Shown here: positions 15,810 to 24,380 of the stretch, piece by piece | Layout of the letters: each line of letters begins with the position of its first letter | How positions within the stretch are numbered: position 1 is the stretch's first letter | Assembly (NCBI GenBank): GCA_944323445.1 | Contig: CALUSM010000025.1 | Coordinates: 1 to 39,389 of the forward strand | DNA length: 39,389 nt | Direction of reading: 5' to 3' | Source: an uncultured Bacteroidales bacterium | Lineage (GTDB): Bacteria > Bacteroidota > Bacteroidia > Bacteroidales > UBA932 | The notes under the pieces: model-generated | What the model saw: the letters and a program-made list of their open reading frames with translations, nothing else | The model's database searches: none | Told to the model about the DNA's origin: nothing | Program-made: the position numbers and the translations under genes

Positions 15810-17812
15810 TGGTTGTAGACTTTCAGATTGGTGATGCGGCTCTGGAAGTCTCTGGCCTGCTGCAGGGGGAATACGAGGGTGGGGACGTAGTACATCACGC
15901 TCTCGCCTTCGTTGTGCCAGTGCTTTTCGGTCTCGAGGCGGTCGATGACGCGGCCGTTGATGATCAGGGTAGTGGAGCGGTTGTCTCCTTTGACAGTTAC
16001 TTCGAGACGGTCGCCGTCCTGGATGCTGTATCGGAATGTGTTGAGGTAGCCGTCGCGGGCGAAGCCCATCATGCCGCTGACCGGGTCGCTGAGATAGAAG
16101 ACGGCATCCTCGGAGCGGAACAGCTCTGTACCGGGTTTCTCGGCTGCACCCTCGACGGTGAAGCTGACGGTGTAGTCATAGCCGATCTCGGGATAGGGCA
16201 TGACGGTGCCGGGAGTCACTTCGGCCATCTCCAGTACGCAGCCGGGTTCAGTACCGATGCGGCCGGCGAAGTTGATGCCGGGAGCCTCGCGCACAAAGTA
16301 GCGGGTGCTGTCGAAGTCAGCATAGGGCAGGGAGGTCTCCGCACCGGTCCACATCTTCACGGACAGAGTCTGCAGGGCGGGGAAGAGCCGGTCGTGGATG
16401 TCCTTGACCGATATACCGTTGCCGGCATGGTCGTTCCATACGGCGAACATACCGCCGAGAATGGACGTGTCGCGCTCGGCGAAAACAGCGTCACCGACGT
16501 GGGCGGGAGTCCAGTTCTCGTATAGGTACTTCTCGTTGAGGTAGTCGTAGTAGTAGCCGGCTGCCGGTACGATGTAGACCAGGCCGTCGGGTATGGAGAT
16601 GAGCTTGTAGCCGTCCTCGACCATCTGCTTGGGGTCGGCATAGCCGTTGTACCAGGCGTTCATGATTACGTTCTCCGACTTGACCGGGGTCTCTCCGTCA
16701 GCGTGAGTGAGCGCACCCCAGACTACGGCCTGCTTGCCGTAGCTCTCGACGAGGCGGATGTAGTGGTCGGTGAAGTAGCGGAATTTTTCCACGACCTCTT
16801 TGTCCTTGTTGGAATATTCATCGGTACCTATGTGCACCTTGGGGCCGCGGAAGACCGGCTCCTTCCCTTCGAGGTACTCCTTGAAGAGGCCGTCCACGAA
16901 CTCGTAGGTCTCGGGCTTGAACAGGTCCAGATGGTCCATGCCGTACTCCTCGGAGCCTATCTCCGGCATGTAGCGGGTGAGGGCCAGGGAATGGGCGGGC
17001 ACGTCTATCTCCGGGATAATCTCCACGTACATGCCTGCGGACTCCTCCTGGAAGTCGATGAACTCGGCCTTGGTATAATGGCCGTCACGGGCGGTAAGTC
17101 CGGGGTAGGTGTCGCACTCGAGGCGGAATGCTGCGTAGGTGCGGTCCCAGTCCCCTCCGAAGTACTGCTTGAAGCCGTTGTCGTTGAGGTGAATCTGGAG
17201 GGTATTCATCTTGTAGTAGGCCATGATGCGGGAGAGCTTGCGCAGGTAGCTCATCGGGATGTACTTGCGGCCGCAGTCCATCATGAAGCCGCGGATGCCG
17301 TAGTCGGGCCAGTCGAGAATCCTGCCGCAGCTCAGGTCAATGCCTTCGGTCTCAGCGTCAGCCTGCAGGGCGCGGTCAGCCAGCTGCAGCAGGGTCTGCG
17401 TCCCCCAGTACACGCCGCGGGCAGTTGAGGCGGAAAGCCGCACGCGGTCGGAGATACTGAGTGAGTAGCTCTCGGTGCTGCCGCCGCTGAGCTTGTCCAA
17501 TGCCCTGTCAGTCTTGATTTCCAGGATGATGTCTCCTTTTCCAGCCTTATCTGTGACAATCTTCGGCTTAAAACCGGCAACAGTGTTCCAGTCATCGGCC
17601 AGCATTTCTGCTATCTGCAGCAGCTCTCCGTTTCCGGACGGTACGGCTATCCGCATCGTCCCGGAAATGGTCAGGTTTCCTTTGCCTGCCTCCCAGGTCT
17701 TCAGCTCAGGAATGACAAAAGGCTTGGTGCTTTCGGCAGTCGCGGCGAAGGCTCCGGGAGAACATGCGGCAGCCGCAACAGCGATCAGAAGGAAAAGTAT
17801 AGTTCGTTTCAT
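15806..17812 (-). CDS. Beta-N-acetylhexosaminidase, GH20
   Basis: 668 residues, exported. The N-terminus is a signal sequence ([17 protein letters not shown]); the cysteine at 17 may be a lipoprotein site, although AFA-AT a few residues on would also suit signal peptidase I. Residues about 30-150 are the GH20b domain; the catalytic barrel starts at [20 protein letters not shown] and carries H327-I-G-T-D331-E332, the aspartate-glutamate pair of substrate-assisted catalysis (the usual HxGGDE has Thr for one Gly). The C-terminal 150 residues look like a laminin-G/concanavalin-like sandwich ([18 protein letters not shown]). It would remove terminal GlcNAc or GalNAc from glycans, for example host mucin or chitobiose, in the periplasm or at the cell surface. 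It lies 6 bases after the peroxiredoxin gene. Confidence 0.92.
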   Translation of the reverse strand: MKRTILFLLIAVAAAACSPGAFAATAESTKPFVIPELKTWEAGKGNLTISGTMRIAVPSGNGELLQIAEMLADDWNTVAGFKPKIVTDKAGKGDIILEIKTDRALDKLSGGSTESYSLSISDRVRLSASTARGVYWGTQTLLQLADRALQADAETEGIDLSCGRILDWPDYGIRGFMMDCGRKYIPMSYLRKLSRIMAYYKMNTLQIHLNDNGFKQYFGGDWDRTYAAFRLECDTYPGLTARDGHYTKAEFIDFQEESAGMYVEIIPEIDVPAHSLALTRYMPEIGSEEYGMDHLDLFKPETYEFVDGLFKEYLEGKEPVFRGPKVHIGTDEYSNKDKEVVEKFRYFTDHYIRLVESYGKQAVVWGALTHADGETPVKSENVIMNAWYNGYADPKQMVEDGYKLISIPDGLVYIVPAAGYYYDYLNEKYLYENWTPAHVGDAVFAERDTSILGGMFAVWNDHAGNGISVKDIHDRLFPALQTLSVKMWTGAETSLPYADFDSTRYFVREAPGINFAGRIGTEPGCVLEMAEVTPGTVMPYPEIGYDYTVSFTVEGAAEKPGTELFRSEDAVFYLSDPVSGMMGFARDGYLNTFRYSIQDGDRLEVTVKGDNRSTTLIINGRVIDRLETEKHWHNEGESVMYYVPTLVFPLQQARDFQSRITNLKVYNH

Positions 17813-17818
17813 GTCTAT

Positions 17819-18265
17819 TTATTTCAGAATCTGAGAAGTGTGGTTCTTGGTATCGACTTTGGTGATGATGTCGGTGATGACGCCGTTCTCGTCTATGACG
17901 TAGGTCTTGCGGAGGGTACCCATGCTTACCTTGCCGTAGTTCTTTTTCTCGCCCCAGGCCTCGTAGGCTTGCAGGATGACGGTCTCAGGGTCGGAGATGA
18001 GGGGAAAAGGCAGTTCATACCTGGCGATGAACTTCTGGTGTGAGGCGGTGCTGTCCTTGCTGACACCCACTACGGCATAGCCAAGGTCGAGAAACCGCTG
18101 ATAGTTGTCCCTGAGGTCACATGCCTCGGCAGTGCAGCCGGGAGTGCTGTCCTTGGGGTAGAAGTAGAGGACGAGTCTGCGTCCTGCAAAGTCACTGAGA
18201 CGGATGATGTTGCCGTTCTGGTCGGGACCCTCGAAGTACGGGGCTTTGTCTCCTTTCTGAAGCAT
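17819..18265 (-). CDS. bcp: Thiol peroxidase of the Bcp/PrxQ type
   Basis: 148 residues, the usual length for Bcp/PrxQ. It begins with the family pattern KGDKAPYF and contains FYPKDSTPGCTAEACDLRDN: C44 is the peroxidatic cysteine and C49 the resolving cysteine, spaced as in E. coli Bcp. It reduces hydrogen peroxide and organic hydroperoxides in the cytoplasm using thioredoxin. It follows the malic enzyme gene by 22 bases and precedes the hexosaminidase by 6, so the three may share a transcript, though no functional tie between them is evident. Confidence 0.95.
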   Translation of the reverse strand: MLQKGDKAPYFEGPDQNGNIIRLSDFAGRRLVLYFYPKDSTPGCTAEACDLRDNYQRFLDLGYAVVGVSKDSTASHQKFIARYELPFPLISDPETVILQAYEAWGEKKNYGKVSMGTLRKTYVIDENGVITDIITKVDTKNHTSQILK

Positions 18266-18287
18266 AGTGTATCTGGTTGTTAAAGTG

Positions 18288-20627
18288 TTATCTGTCGAGC
18301 ATGCAGTTGCCTGCCTTGAGGTATATGGCGGCGTCCATGGAGGCCACTGTGGCCAGGTTTACTATTTCACGGACAGGGGCTTCTACGGATATGAAGTGGA
18401 CCGGTTTGTTGAGTCCTATCTGAATAGGGCCGATGGCCTCTCCGGCACCCATCTCCATCATCATGCGGTAGGCTGCGGAAGAGGCGTTGAGGTCGGGGAA
18501 AATGAAGGTGTTGACTTCCTTTCCGTACAGGCGGTTGAAAGGGTAGGTACGGTCGCGCAGCTGCTTGTTCAGTGCCATGTCTATGCGCATCTCTCCGTCC
18601 ACGACCATGTCGGGATAGCGCTCGTGGAGGATGTCCACCGCCTGATGGACAGCAGAGGGCGTCCCGCAGGCTCCTGACATGCAGGGGGATGCCTGGCCGC
18701 TTTCCTGCAGGTTGGAGCCGAAATTGCTGTAGGACAGCATGGCGATGACCGGGTCGAAAGCATAGTATTCAACGGCTCCTGTGGTAAGTCGGGCGATATC
18801 CACGAGGGTGGATGCGTCGGTGTGCTCGTTGATCATGGTGTCGGCCAGGAAGAATACTCCTCTCTTTGTGTTCAGTATGTGCATTGTGGCGAAGGTACTG
18901 AATCCCTGACGGATGCCGATGATGTCGCGGGCGATGGAGGCTACCGCCACGTTGTTGGTATAGGTGCCGGCGATGAAGGCGTCCGCATCGCCGCTCTCGA
19001 CCATCATCATGCCGAAATAGTTGCGTTCGAACATCTTCTCGTAGGCGTCCTGGCGGGTATAGCCCTTGCGGGCGAGCTTTGTTGCCAGTGCCTGGGCGTA
19101 ACTTTCCCTGCGGCCCTTCTCGTCCGGATGCCTGGGGTTGATGACCTCTACACCCTCGAGCGATAGTCCCAGGGCTTCGGCTCTCTTCCCTATCAGCTCG
19201 GCATTGCCCAGCAGCACGGGACGGCAGAGACCCTCCGATCCGGCCTGGACGGCTGCCTCCAGCATATTGTCCGTGTTGCCTTCTCCGAATACTACCCGCA
19301 TGGGCTGACAGCGGGCTACGTCGGCGAAGCGGCGGACGAGCTTGTTGTCATAGCCCATCATTTCCTGCAGGTGCTCCTCGTATTCGTCCCAGTCGGTGAT
19401 GGGCCTGCGGGCCACTCCTGAGGACATGGCGGCTTTTGCCACGGCCGGGGCGACAGCGGAGAGCAGTCTGGGGTCAAGGGGTTTGGGCAGTATATAATGG
19501 CGGCCGTAGCGGATGCTTTCCTCAATGTTGTAGGCGGCGTTGACTACGGACGGTACGGGCTGCCTGGCCAGGGCGGCGATGGCGTAGACGGCGGCCAGTT
19601 TCATTTCTTCGTTGATGGCAGTGGCGCGCACGTCCAGGGCTCCGCGGAAGATGTAGGGGAATCCGAGGACGTTGTTGATCTGGTTGGGGTAGTCTGAGCG
19701 GCCGGTGGCGAAGATCAGGTCATCGCGGGAGGCCATGGCCTCGGAGTATTCTATCTCGGGGTCCGGGTTGGCCAGGGCAAATACGACAGGACGGTCGGCC
19801 ATCGTGCGGATCATCTCCTTGGTCAGGACGTCACGCACGGAGAGTCCCAGGAACACATCGGCTCCCACGAGGGCCTCTTCAAGGGAATGCACGCTCCGGC
19901 CGGTGGCAAAGGAGCGCTTCATCTCGTTGAGGTCGGTGCGGGAGGCGGTTATGGGGCCTTTGCTGTCGCACATGACGATGTTCTCCCTGCGTACTCCAAG
20001 CTCAATCCAGAGGTTGGTGCAGGCGATAGCTGCGGCTCCGGCTCCGTTGACCACCAGCCGGATGTCCTCTATCTTCTTGCCTTGCAGCTCCAGGGCGTTG
20101 ATCAGTCCGGCCGCGGAGATGATGGCTGTGCCGTGCTGGTCGTCGTGCATCACGGGGATGTCACATTCTTCCTTGAGCCTGCGCTCTATCTCGAAGCATT
20201 CGGGGGCCTTGATGTCCTCTAGATTGATGCCTCCGAAAGTGGGGGCTATGGCTTTGACTGCTGCAATGAACTTTTCGGGGTCTTTCTCACTGACCTCGAT
20301 GTCGAAGCAGTCCAGTCCGGCGAAAATCTTGAACAGAAGGGCCTTTCCCTCCATCACGGGTTTGCCGGCCTGGGCTCCTATGTTGCCAAGGCCCAGTACA
20401 GCCGTGCCGTTGGAGATGACGGCCATGAGGTTGCCCTTGTTGGTGTATTCGTATGCGTTCTCCTCGCGGTCCCTGATTTCCAGGCAGGGGTAGGCCACAC
20501 CGGGAGAATAGGCCAGGGAAAGGTCGTGCTGTGAAGAGTAGGGTTTTGTGGGCAGAGTCTCTATTTTGCCCGGACGGCCCTGACGGTGATAGTCCAGTGC
20601 CGCTTTCTTATAGCTGTTGTCTGGCAT
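18288..20627 (-). CDS. maeB: NADP-dependent malic enzyme, MaeB type with phosphotransacetylase-like domain
   Basis: 779 residues from ATG 20627 ([13 protein letters not shown]). Residues about 1-165 are the malic enzyme N-domain ([20 protein letters not shown] and the catalytic [20 protein letters not shown]); residues about 165-420 are the NAD(P)-binding domain ([39 protein letters not shown]). Residues about 430-760 resemble phosphotransacetylase ([25 protein letters not shown]), which in MaeB is regulatory and binds acetyl-CoA. It converts malate to pyruvate with NADPH production. The alternative TTG at 20648 lies inside the terminator of the upstream tRNA and is rejected. No promoter with a good consensus was seen in the short gap. 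Confidence 0.95.
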   Translation of the reverse strand: MPDNSYKKAALDYHRQGRPGKIETLPTKPYSSQHDLSLAYSPGVAYPCLEIRDREENAYEYTNKGNLMAVISNGTAVLGLGNIGAQAGKPVMEGKALLFKIFAGLDCFDIEVSEKDPEKFIAAVKAIAPTFGGINLEDIKAPECFEIERRLKEECDIPVMHDDQHGTAIISAAGLINALELQGKKIEDIRLVVNGAGAAAIACTNLWIELGVRRENIVMCDSKGPITASRTDLNEMKRSFATGRSVHSLEEALVGADVFLGLSVRDVLTKEMIRTMADRPVVFALANPDPEIEYSEAMASRDDLIFATGRSDYPNQINNVLGFPYIFRGALDVRATAINEEMKLAAVYAIAALARQPVPSVVNAAYNIEESIRYGRHYILPKPLDPRLLSAVAPAVAKAAMSSGVARRPITDWDEYEEHLQEMMGYDNKLVRRFADVARCQPMRVVFGEGNTDNMLEAAVQAGSEGLCRPVLLGNAELIGKRAEALGLSLEGVEVINPRHPDEKGRRESYAQALATKLARKGYTRQDAYEKMFERNYFGMMMVESGDADAFIAGTYTNNVAVASIARDIIGIRQGFSTFATMHILNTKRGVFFLADTMINEHTDASTLVDIARLTTGAVEYYAFDPVIAMLSYSNFGSNLQESGQASPCMSGACGTPSAVHQAVDILHERYPDMVVDGEMRIDMALNKQLRDRTYPFNRLYGKEVNTFIFPDLNASSAAYRMMMEMGAGEAIGPIQIGLNKPVHFISVEAPVREIVNLATVASMDAAIYLKAGNCMLDR

Positions 20628-20633
20628 GTCTGT

Positions 20634-20667
20634 AAAAAATAAGGACAACTCTGTTCGGGTTGTCCTT
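20634..20667 (-). terminator. Terminator of the initiator tRNA gene
   Basis: On the minus strand AAGGACAAC and GTTGTCCTT form a perfect nine-pair stem (20641-20649 with 20659-20667), followed by ATTTTTT. It lies between the tRNA and the malic enzyme start. Confidence 0.85.
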
Positions 20668-20675
20668 TGGTTTAG

Positions 20676-20748
<73 letters not shown>

Positions 20749-20799
20749 ATATCAGACTGCAAAAATAGGAATTATTTTTTAAAATCAAAAAAAATCGAG

Positions 20800-22158
20800 T
20801 CAAAATATGTCGGAAATCTTGACTTTTTTCTGCTCTCCTATTTTAATATCCTTTATAGTCAGTTCGTTGGCCGCTGCCTCGTCCTCTCCGGCAAGAATGA
20901 TGTATTTTATGCCTTTTTTATCCGCATATTCGAACTGTTTGCGGAGTTTTGCGGGGTCGGGGTAGATTTCGCAGGAATGTCCGGCTGTCCGGCAGCGGGC
21001 GGCTGCCTGCAGGATGTAGGGCAGGGTGGCGGGGCCCATGTTGGCGAATATGTATTCAGTGCCGCTTACGGCTTCCTTTGGGAACTTGTCCAGTCCGGCA
21101 AGCACGTCGTAGATGCGGTCAGCGCCGAAGGAGATGCCCACTCCGGAGGTGTCGCTCAGGCCGAAGATGCCCGTAAGGTCATCGTAGCGTCCTCCGCCGC
21201 AGATGCTTCCTATGGTGAAATCCAGGGCCTTGACCTCGAAGATGGCTCCGGTGTAGTAGTTGAGGCCGCGGGCAAGGGACAGGTCGAACTCGGCCTCGGC
21301 GGAGATACCGGCCTCCCGGATGAGACGGAAGAGCTCTTCCAGTTCGTCCAGGCCCTGCATGCCGGTCGCGGAACTTTCCAGGATACGCCTCATCGCATCG
21401 ATTTTCTCCTCAGTGGTGCCGGTCAGGGTCAGTACCGGCTCGATACGCGCTATGCTTTCGGGAAGCACGCCTCTTTCGGCCAGCTCCGCCTTCACGGCCT
21501 CCAGGCCGATTTTGTCAATCTTGTCTATGGCAACGGTGATGTCTGTGAGCTTGTCGCTCTGTCCGGATATCTCGGCAAGGCCGGAGAGGATCTTGCGGTT
21601 GTTGATCTTGATTCTCACCCGTATGTCCATGTTCCTGAATACCTCGTCGGCTATCTGGACCATCTCCAGCTCGTAGAGGAGCGAGCCGGAGCCCACTACG
21701 TCCACATCACACTGGTAGAATTCCCTGTACCGGCCTTTCTGAGGACGGTCTGCTCTCCATACCGGCTGGATCTGGTAGCGCTTGAAGGGGAATGTCAGCT
21801 CGTTGCGGTGCTGCACCACGTACCTTGCAAAAGGGACAGTGAGGTCGTAGCGCAGTCCTTTCTCACAGACTTTGAGCGCCAGGGCGTTGCTGTTGACTGG
21901 GGAGGACTCTTCCGGACCGTTGAGCCTCACGTCCTTGAATGCGTCTCCGGAGTTGAGGATCTTGAACAGGAGCTTGTCTCCTTCCTCACCGTATTTGCCG
22001 AGCAGGGTGGAGAGGTTTTCCATCGCCGGTGTCTCGATAGGGGAGTAGCCGTATTTGCGGAATACTGCTTTTACTGTGTCGAAGATGTAGTTGCGTCCGG
22101 CCATTTCTGCGGGACCGAAATCACGTGTGCCTTTGGGTATTGATGGTTTCTGTGTCAT
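20800..22158 (-). CDS. hisS: Histidyl-tRNA synthetase
   Basis: 452 residues of a class II aminoacyl-tRNA synthetase. PKGTRDFGP starts the enzyme, [16 protein letters not shown] is motif 2 that binds [18 protein letters not shown] is the histidine-specific signature, and [13 protein letters not shown] with [15 protein letters not shown] is motif 3. The last 100 residues form the anticodon-binding domain ([27 protein letters not shown]-like segment). It charges tRNA-His in the cytoplasm. It is divergent from rmlC; a TAAATTTG element at 22178-22185 on the minus strand is the probable -7. Confidence 0.97.
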   Translation of the reverse strand: MTQKPSIPKGTRDFGPAEMAGRNYIFDTVKAVFRKYGYSPIETPAMENLSTLLGKYGEEGDKLLFKILNSGDAFKDVRLNGPEESSPVNSNALALKVCEKGLRYDLTVPFARYVVQHRNELTFPFKRYQIQPVWRADRPQKGRYREFYQCDVDVVGSGSLLYELEMVQIADEVFRNMDIRVRIKINNRKILSGLAEISGQSDKLTDITVAIDKIDKIGLEAVKAELAERGVLPESIARIEPVLTLTGTTEEKIDAMRRILESSATGMQGLDELEELFRLIREAGISAEAEFDLSLARGLNYYTGAIFEVKALDFTIGSICGGGRYDDLTGIFGLSDTSGVGISFGADRIYDVLAGLDKFPKEAVSGTEYIFANMGPATLPYILQAAARCRTAGHSCEIYPDPAKLRKQFEYADKKGIKYIILAGEDEAAANELTIKDIKIGEQKKVKISDIF

Positions 22159-22177
22159 GTCGTCGGATTTTGTGCTG

Positions 22178-22205
22178 CAAATTTAGAAACTGTTTTCTAC
22201 ATTTG
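22178..22205. promoter_or_regulatory. Back-to-back -7 elements of hisS and rmlC
   Basis: CAAATTTA at 22178-22185 is TAAATTTG on the minus strand (for hisS) and TACATTTG at 22198-22205 is the plus-strand element (for rmlC). Twelve bases separate them, so each promoter's upstream half covers the other's core. Neither has a TTTG at 19-20 bases. RNA polymerase could probably occupy only one at a time. Confidence 0.6.
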
Positions 22206-22223
22206 CGCATAAATTTAAAAATC

Positions 22224-22775
22224 ATGAATATTTTAAAAACGTATATCGACGGTCTCCTGGTAGTGGAGCCCAAGGTGTTCGGCGACTCCAGGGGGTATTT
22301 CATGGAGGTCTTTTCCGAGAGGGATTTCCGCAAGGAGGCGGGGCTGGACGTCCATTTCGTGCAGGACAACGAGTCCATGTCTTCCCGCGGGGTACTGCGC
22401 GGCCTGCATTTCCAGAAAGCTCCTCATTCCCAGTGCAAGCTGGTGAGGGTAGTGCGCGGTGCCGTTCAGGATGTCGCGGTGGACTTGAGAGCCGGGTCGG
22501 CTACTTTCGGAAAATATTATTCAGTGGTTCTCAGCGGGGAGAACAAGCGGATGTTCTACATCCCCGAGGGATTTGCCCACGGCTTCGTGACTTTGGAGGA
22601 CAATACCGTCTTCCAGTACAAATGCGGAGCGTTCTACGAGCCTTCGTCCGAGGGAGCGGTACGCTGGGACGACCCTCAGATAGGGGTGGACTGGATGCTG
22701 GCCGGCTCTGAGCGGATTCTTTCGGAGAAGGACCGGAACGCGCCTCTGCTGTCAGAACAGCCTTACCGCTTTTGA
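22224..22775 (+). CDS. rfbC: dTDP-4-dehydrorhamnose 3,5-epimerase
   Basis: 183 residues with the cupin fold of RmlC. DSRGYFMEVFSERDF, QDNESMSSRGVLRGLHFQ with the catalytic H62, KLVRVVRGAVQDVAVDLR, and FYIPEGFAHGFVTLED are all conserved. It epimerises dTDP-4-keto-6-deoxyglucose at C3 and C5, the third step of dTDP-L-rhamnose synthesis. The start is ATG 22224, after the -7 element at 22198; the upstream in-frame extension from 22125 would run antisense through the hisS start and is rejected. Its 3' end overlaps the convergent rmlD gene by 24 bases. rmlA and rmlB are not in the window. Confidence 0.95.
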   Translation: MNILKTYIDGLLVVEPKVFGDSRGYFMEVFSERDFRKEAGLDVHFVQDNESMSSRGVLRGLHFQKAPHSQCKLVRVVRGAVQDVAVDLRAGSATFGKYYSVVLSGENKRMFYIPEGFAHGFVTLEDNTVFQYKCGAFYEPSSEGAVRWDDPQIGVDWMLAGSERILSEKDRNAPLLSEQPYRF

Positions 22776-23615
22776 TAGACTTCTCTCCCAGAGGGGTACT
22801 TTTACTCCGAAGACTGTACGTATCAAGGATTTGTCCAGAACAGAGTAGGCCGGACGCCTGGTGGGGGAGGGGAACTCCGAGGACGGTACCGGCACCACAT
22901 CGCAGTCAAGGTGCTTGAGATCTACAATCTTCTGGGCCCATTCCGCTTTTGTGCAGCTGCCCTCGTCGGAATAGTGGAATACCTCGCCGTAGCGTGGAAC
23001 GGCGTCCAGCTGGGGAATGATGTGAAGGATGGCCTCGGCCAGGTCCCTGGCATATGTGGGGGTGCCTGTCTGATCATATACGGCCCTGATTGTCTCCTCT
23101 TCTTCTCCGAGACGGAGCATTGTCCTGACAAAATTCTTTTTGCCCATGGGTGAGTACAGCCAGGAGGTGCGGATGATTATGGCCAGGCAGCCTGAGCGCC
23201 TGACGGCAGTCTCACCGGCAAGCTTGGTGCGGCCGTATTCTGAGAGCGGGGAGGGCCGGTCGCTTTCGTGGTAGGGCGTAGTCCTGGTGCCGTCGAATAC
23301 GAAGTCAGTGGATATATGGATGAGGTATATGCCGTGGCGTGAGGCTGCCTGAGCGAGGTTCATCGGACCCGTCACGTTGATTCTTATGGCGGCGTCGGTA
23401 TCGGTCTCGGCACGGTCCACGTCATTGTAGGCGGCGCAGTTGATGATTCTGGTGACAGAGTTGGCGCTGATGAAGTTCTCGACTGCCGCAGGATCGGTGA
23501 TGTCCAGATCCTGGAAGTCGGTGTAGAAGCAGCGGATGTCGTTTCTTCCCTGTGTGAGGCTGCGGAGCTCGCTACCGAGTTGTCCGTCAGCACCGGTAAT
23601 CAGTATGTTTTCCAT
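22752..23615 (-). CDS. rfbD: dTDP-4-dehydrorhamnose reductase
   Basis: 287 residues of the extended short-chain dehydrogenase family. NILITGADGQLGSELR is the dinucleotide-binding loop, VTRIINCAAYNDVDRAE and HISTDFVFDGT follow, and YGRTKLAGE holds the catalytic Tyr-x3-Lys. It reduces dTDP-4-keto-rhamnose to dTDP-L-rhamnose with NADPH. It pairs functionally with the convergent rmlC, but the two come from opposite promoters and overlap tail to tail by 24 bases, which is unlike the usual rml operon. A TATCTTTG at 23635-23642 on the minus strand is the likely -7. Confidence 0.95.
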   Translation of the reverse strand: MENILITGADGQLGSELRSLTQGRNDIRCFYTDFQDLDITDPAAVENFISANSVTRIINCAAYNDVDRAETDTDAAIRINVTGPMNLAQAASRHGIYLIHISTDFVFDGTRTTPYHESDRPSPLSEYGRTKLAGETAVRRSGCLAIIIRTSWLYSPMGKKNFVRTMLRLGEEEETIRAVYDQTGTPTYARDLAEAILHIIPQLDAVPRYGEVFHYSDEGSCTKAEWAQKIVDLKHLDCDVVPVPSSEFPSPTRRPAYSVLDKSLIRTVFGVKVPLWERSLSKAVRLF

Positions 23616-23634
23616 CTTTCCAAAAATTGTGCGG

Positions 23635-23673
23635 CAAAGATACTCAAAACGTAATCTAAAAAAACTATCTTTG
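23635..23673. promoter_or_regulatory. Symmetric divergent -7 elements of rmlD and the DUF4290 gene
   Basis: CAAAGATA at 23635-23642 and TATCTTTG at 23666-23673 are perfect reverse complements, each matching TAnnTTTG for its own direction, 23 bases apart. The left serves rmlD (minus) and the right serves the DUF4290-ftsK-lolA operon (plus). No TTTG at the standard distance is visible for either. Confidence 0.65.
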
Positions 23674-23717
23674 TGGAAAATTTTAATACCATTCTATTTT
23701 CTATATTGCTAACTACA

Positions 23718-24380
23718 ATGGATTACAACACGAACAGAGAGAAGCTGATAATGCCCGAGTACGGGAGGCACATCCAGAAGATGATAGAACATGTCAAGGA
23801 GATTCCCGACAGGGACAAGCGCAACGAGCAGATCCGCGCCGTGGTGTCTGTCATGGAGATACTCAATCCGCATCTGTGCGAGCAGCCCGACTACAGGCAC
23901 AAGCTGTGGGACCATGTGCAGTTCATCGCAGGATTTGATCTGGATGTGGATTCCCCCTTTCCGGTGCCTACCAAGGAGGATTTCACTGCTCCGCCCGATA
24001 TAGTCCCCATGCCCAAGGAGCCTCTGATGGCGGCTCACTACGGACGCAACATCCAGAATATGATCAAGGTCATCGCCGGCATGCCCGAGGACGAGACGCG
24101 CGACAGGATGATCAAGTCCATGGCAGTGTACATGAGGCAGCAGTATCTTATCTGGAACAAGGATTCTGTTTCGGACGAGACTATTTTCAAGGATATCGAG
24201 AAACTCTCGGGCGGGACGCTCAAGGTGCCTGACTACATACATCTTGAGAGTATCTCGGACAAGGAGAAATTCAGCAGGCCCGGCATGATTCTTCCTACCG
24301 GAGGCCAGCCCGGCCGCAACCAGTTCCGTCCGCAGGGCCGGAACAAGAACAAGAAGAATAAATGGAAAAAACAGCAGTAA
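23718..24380 (+). CDS. DUF4290 family protein
   Basis: 220 residues from ATG 23718 (DYNTNREKLIMPEYGRHIQ). This is the DUF4290 family, found across Bacteroidota and of unknown function. Two similar segments are visible, MPEYGRHIQKMIEHVKEIPDRDKRNEQI and AAHYGRNIQNMIKVIAGMPEDETRDRMI, about 95 residues apart, which suggests an internal duplication. The C-terminus is a basic, glycine- and asparagine-rich tail ending in lysines. The upstream GTG at 23673 falls in the -7 element and cannot be the start. The end overlaps ftsK by 19 bases, so it is probably cotranslated with it. No membrane segment or signal peptide is seen; cytoplasmic location is likely. Confidence 0.9.
   Translation: MDYNTNREKLIMPEYGRHIQKMIEHVKEIPDRDKRNEQIRAVVSVMEILNPHLCEQPDYRHKLWDHVQFIAGFDLDVDSPFPVPTKEDFTAPPDIVPMPKEPLMAAHYGRNIQNMIKVIAGMPEDETRDRMIKSMAVYMRQQYLIWNKDSVSDETIFKDIEKLSGGTLKVPDYIHLESISDKEKFSRPGMILPTGGQPGRNQFRPQGRNKNKKNKWKKQQ

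Noticed and set aside
20628-20648. TTG at 20648 as start of maeB
   Set aside because: It lies in the terminator of the tRNA gene; ATG 20627 matches family starts.
23673-23717. GTG at 23673 as start of the DUF4290 gene
   Set aside because: It is the last base of the -7 element TATCTTTG, so it would precede the transcript.
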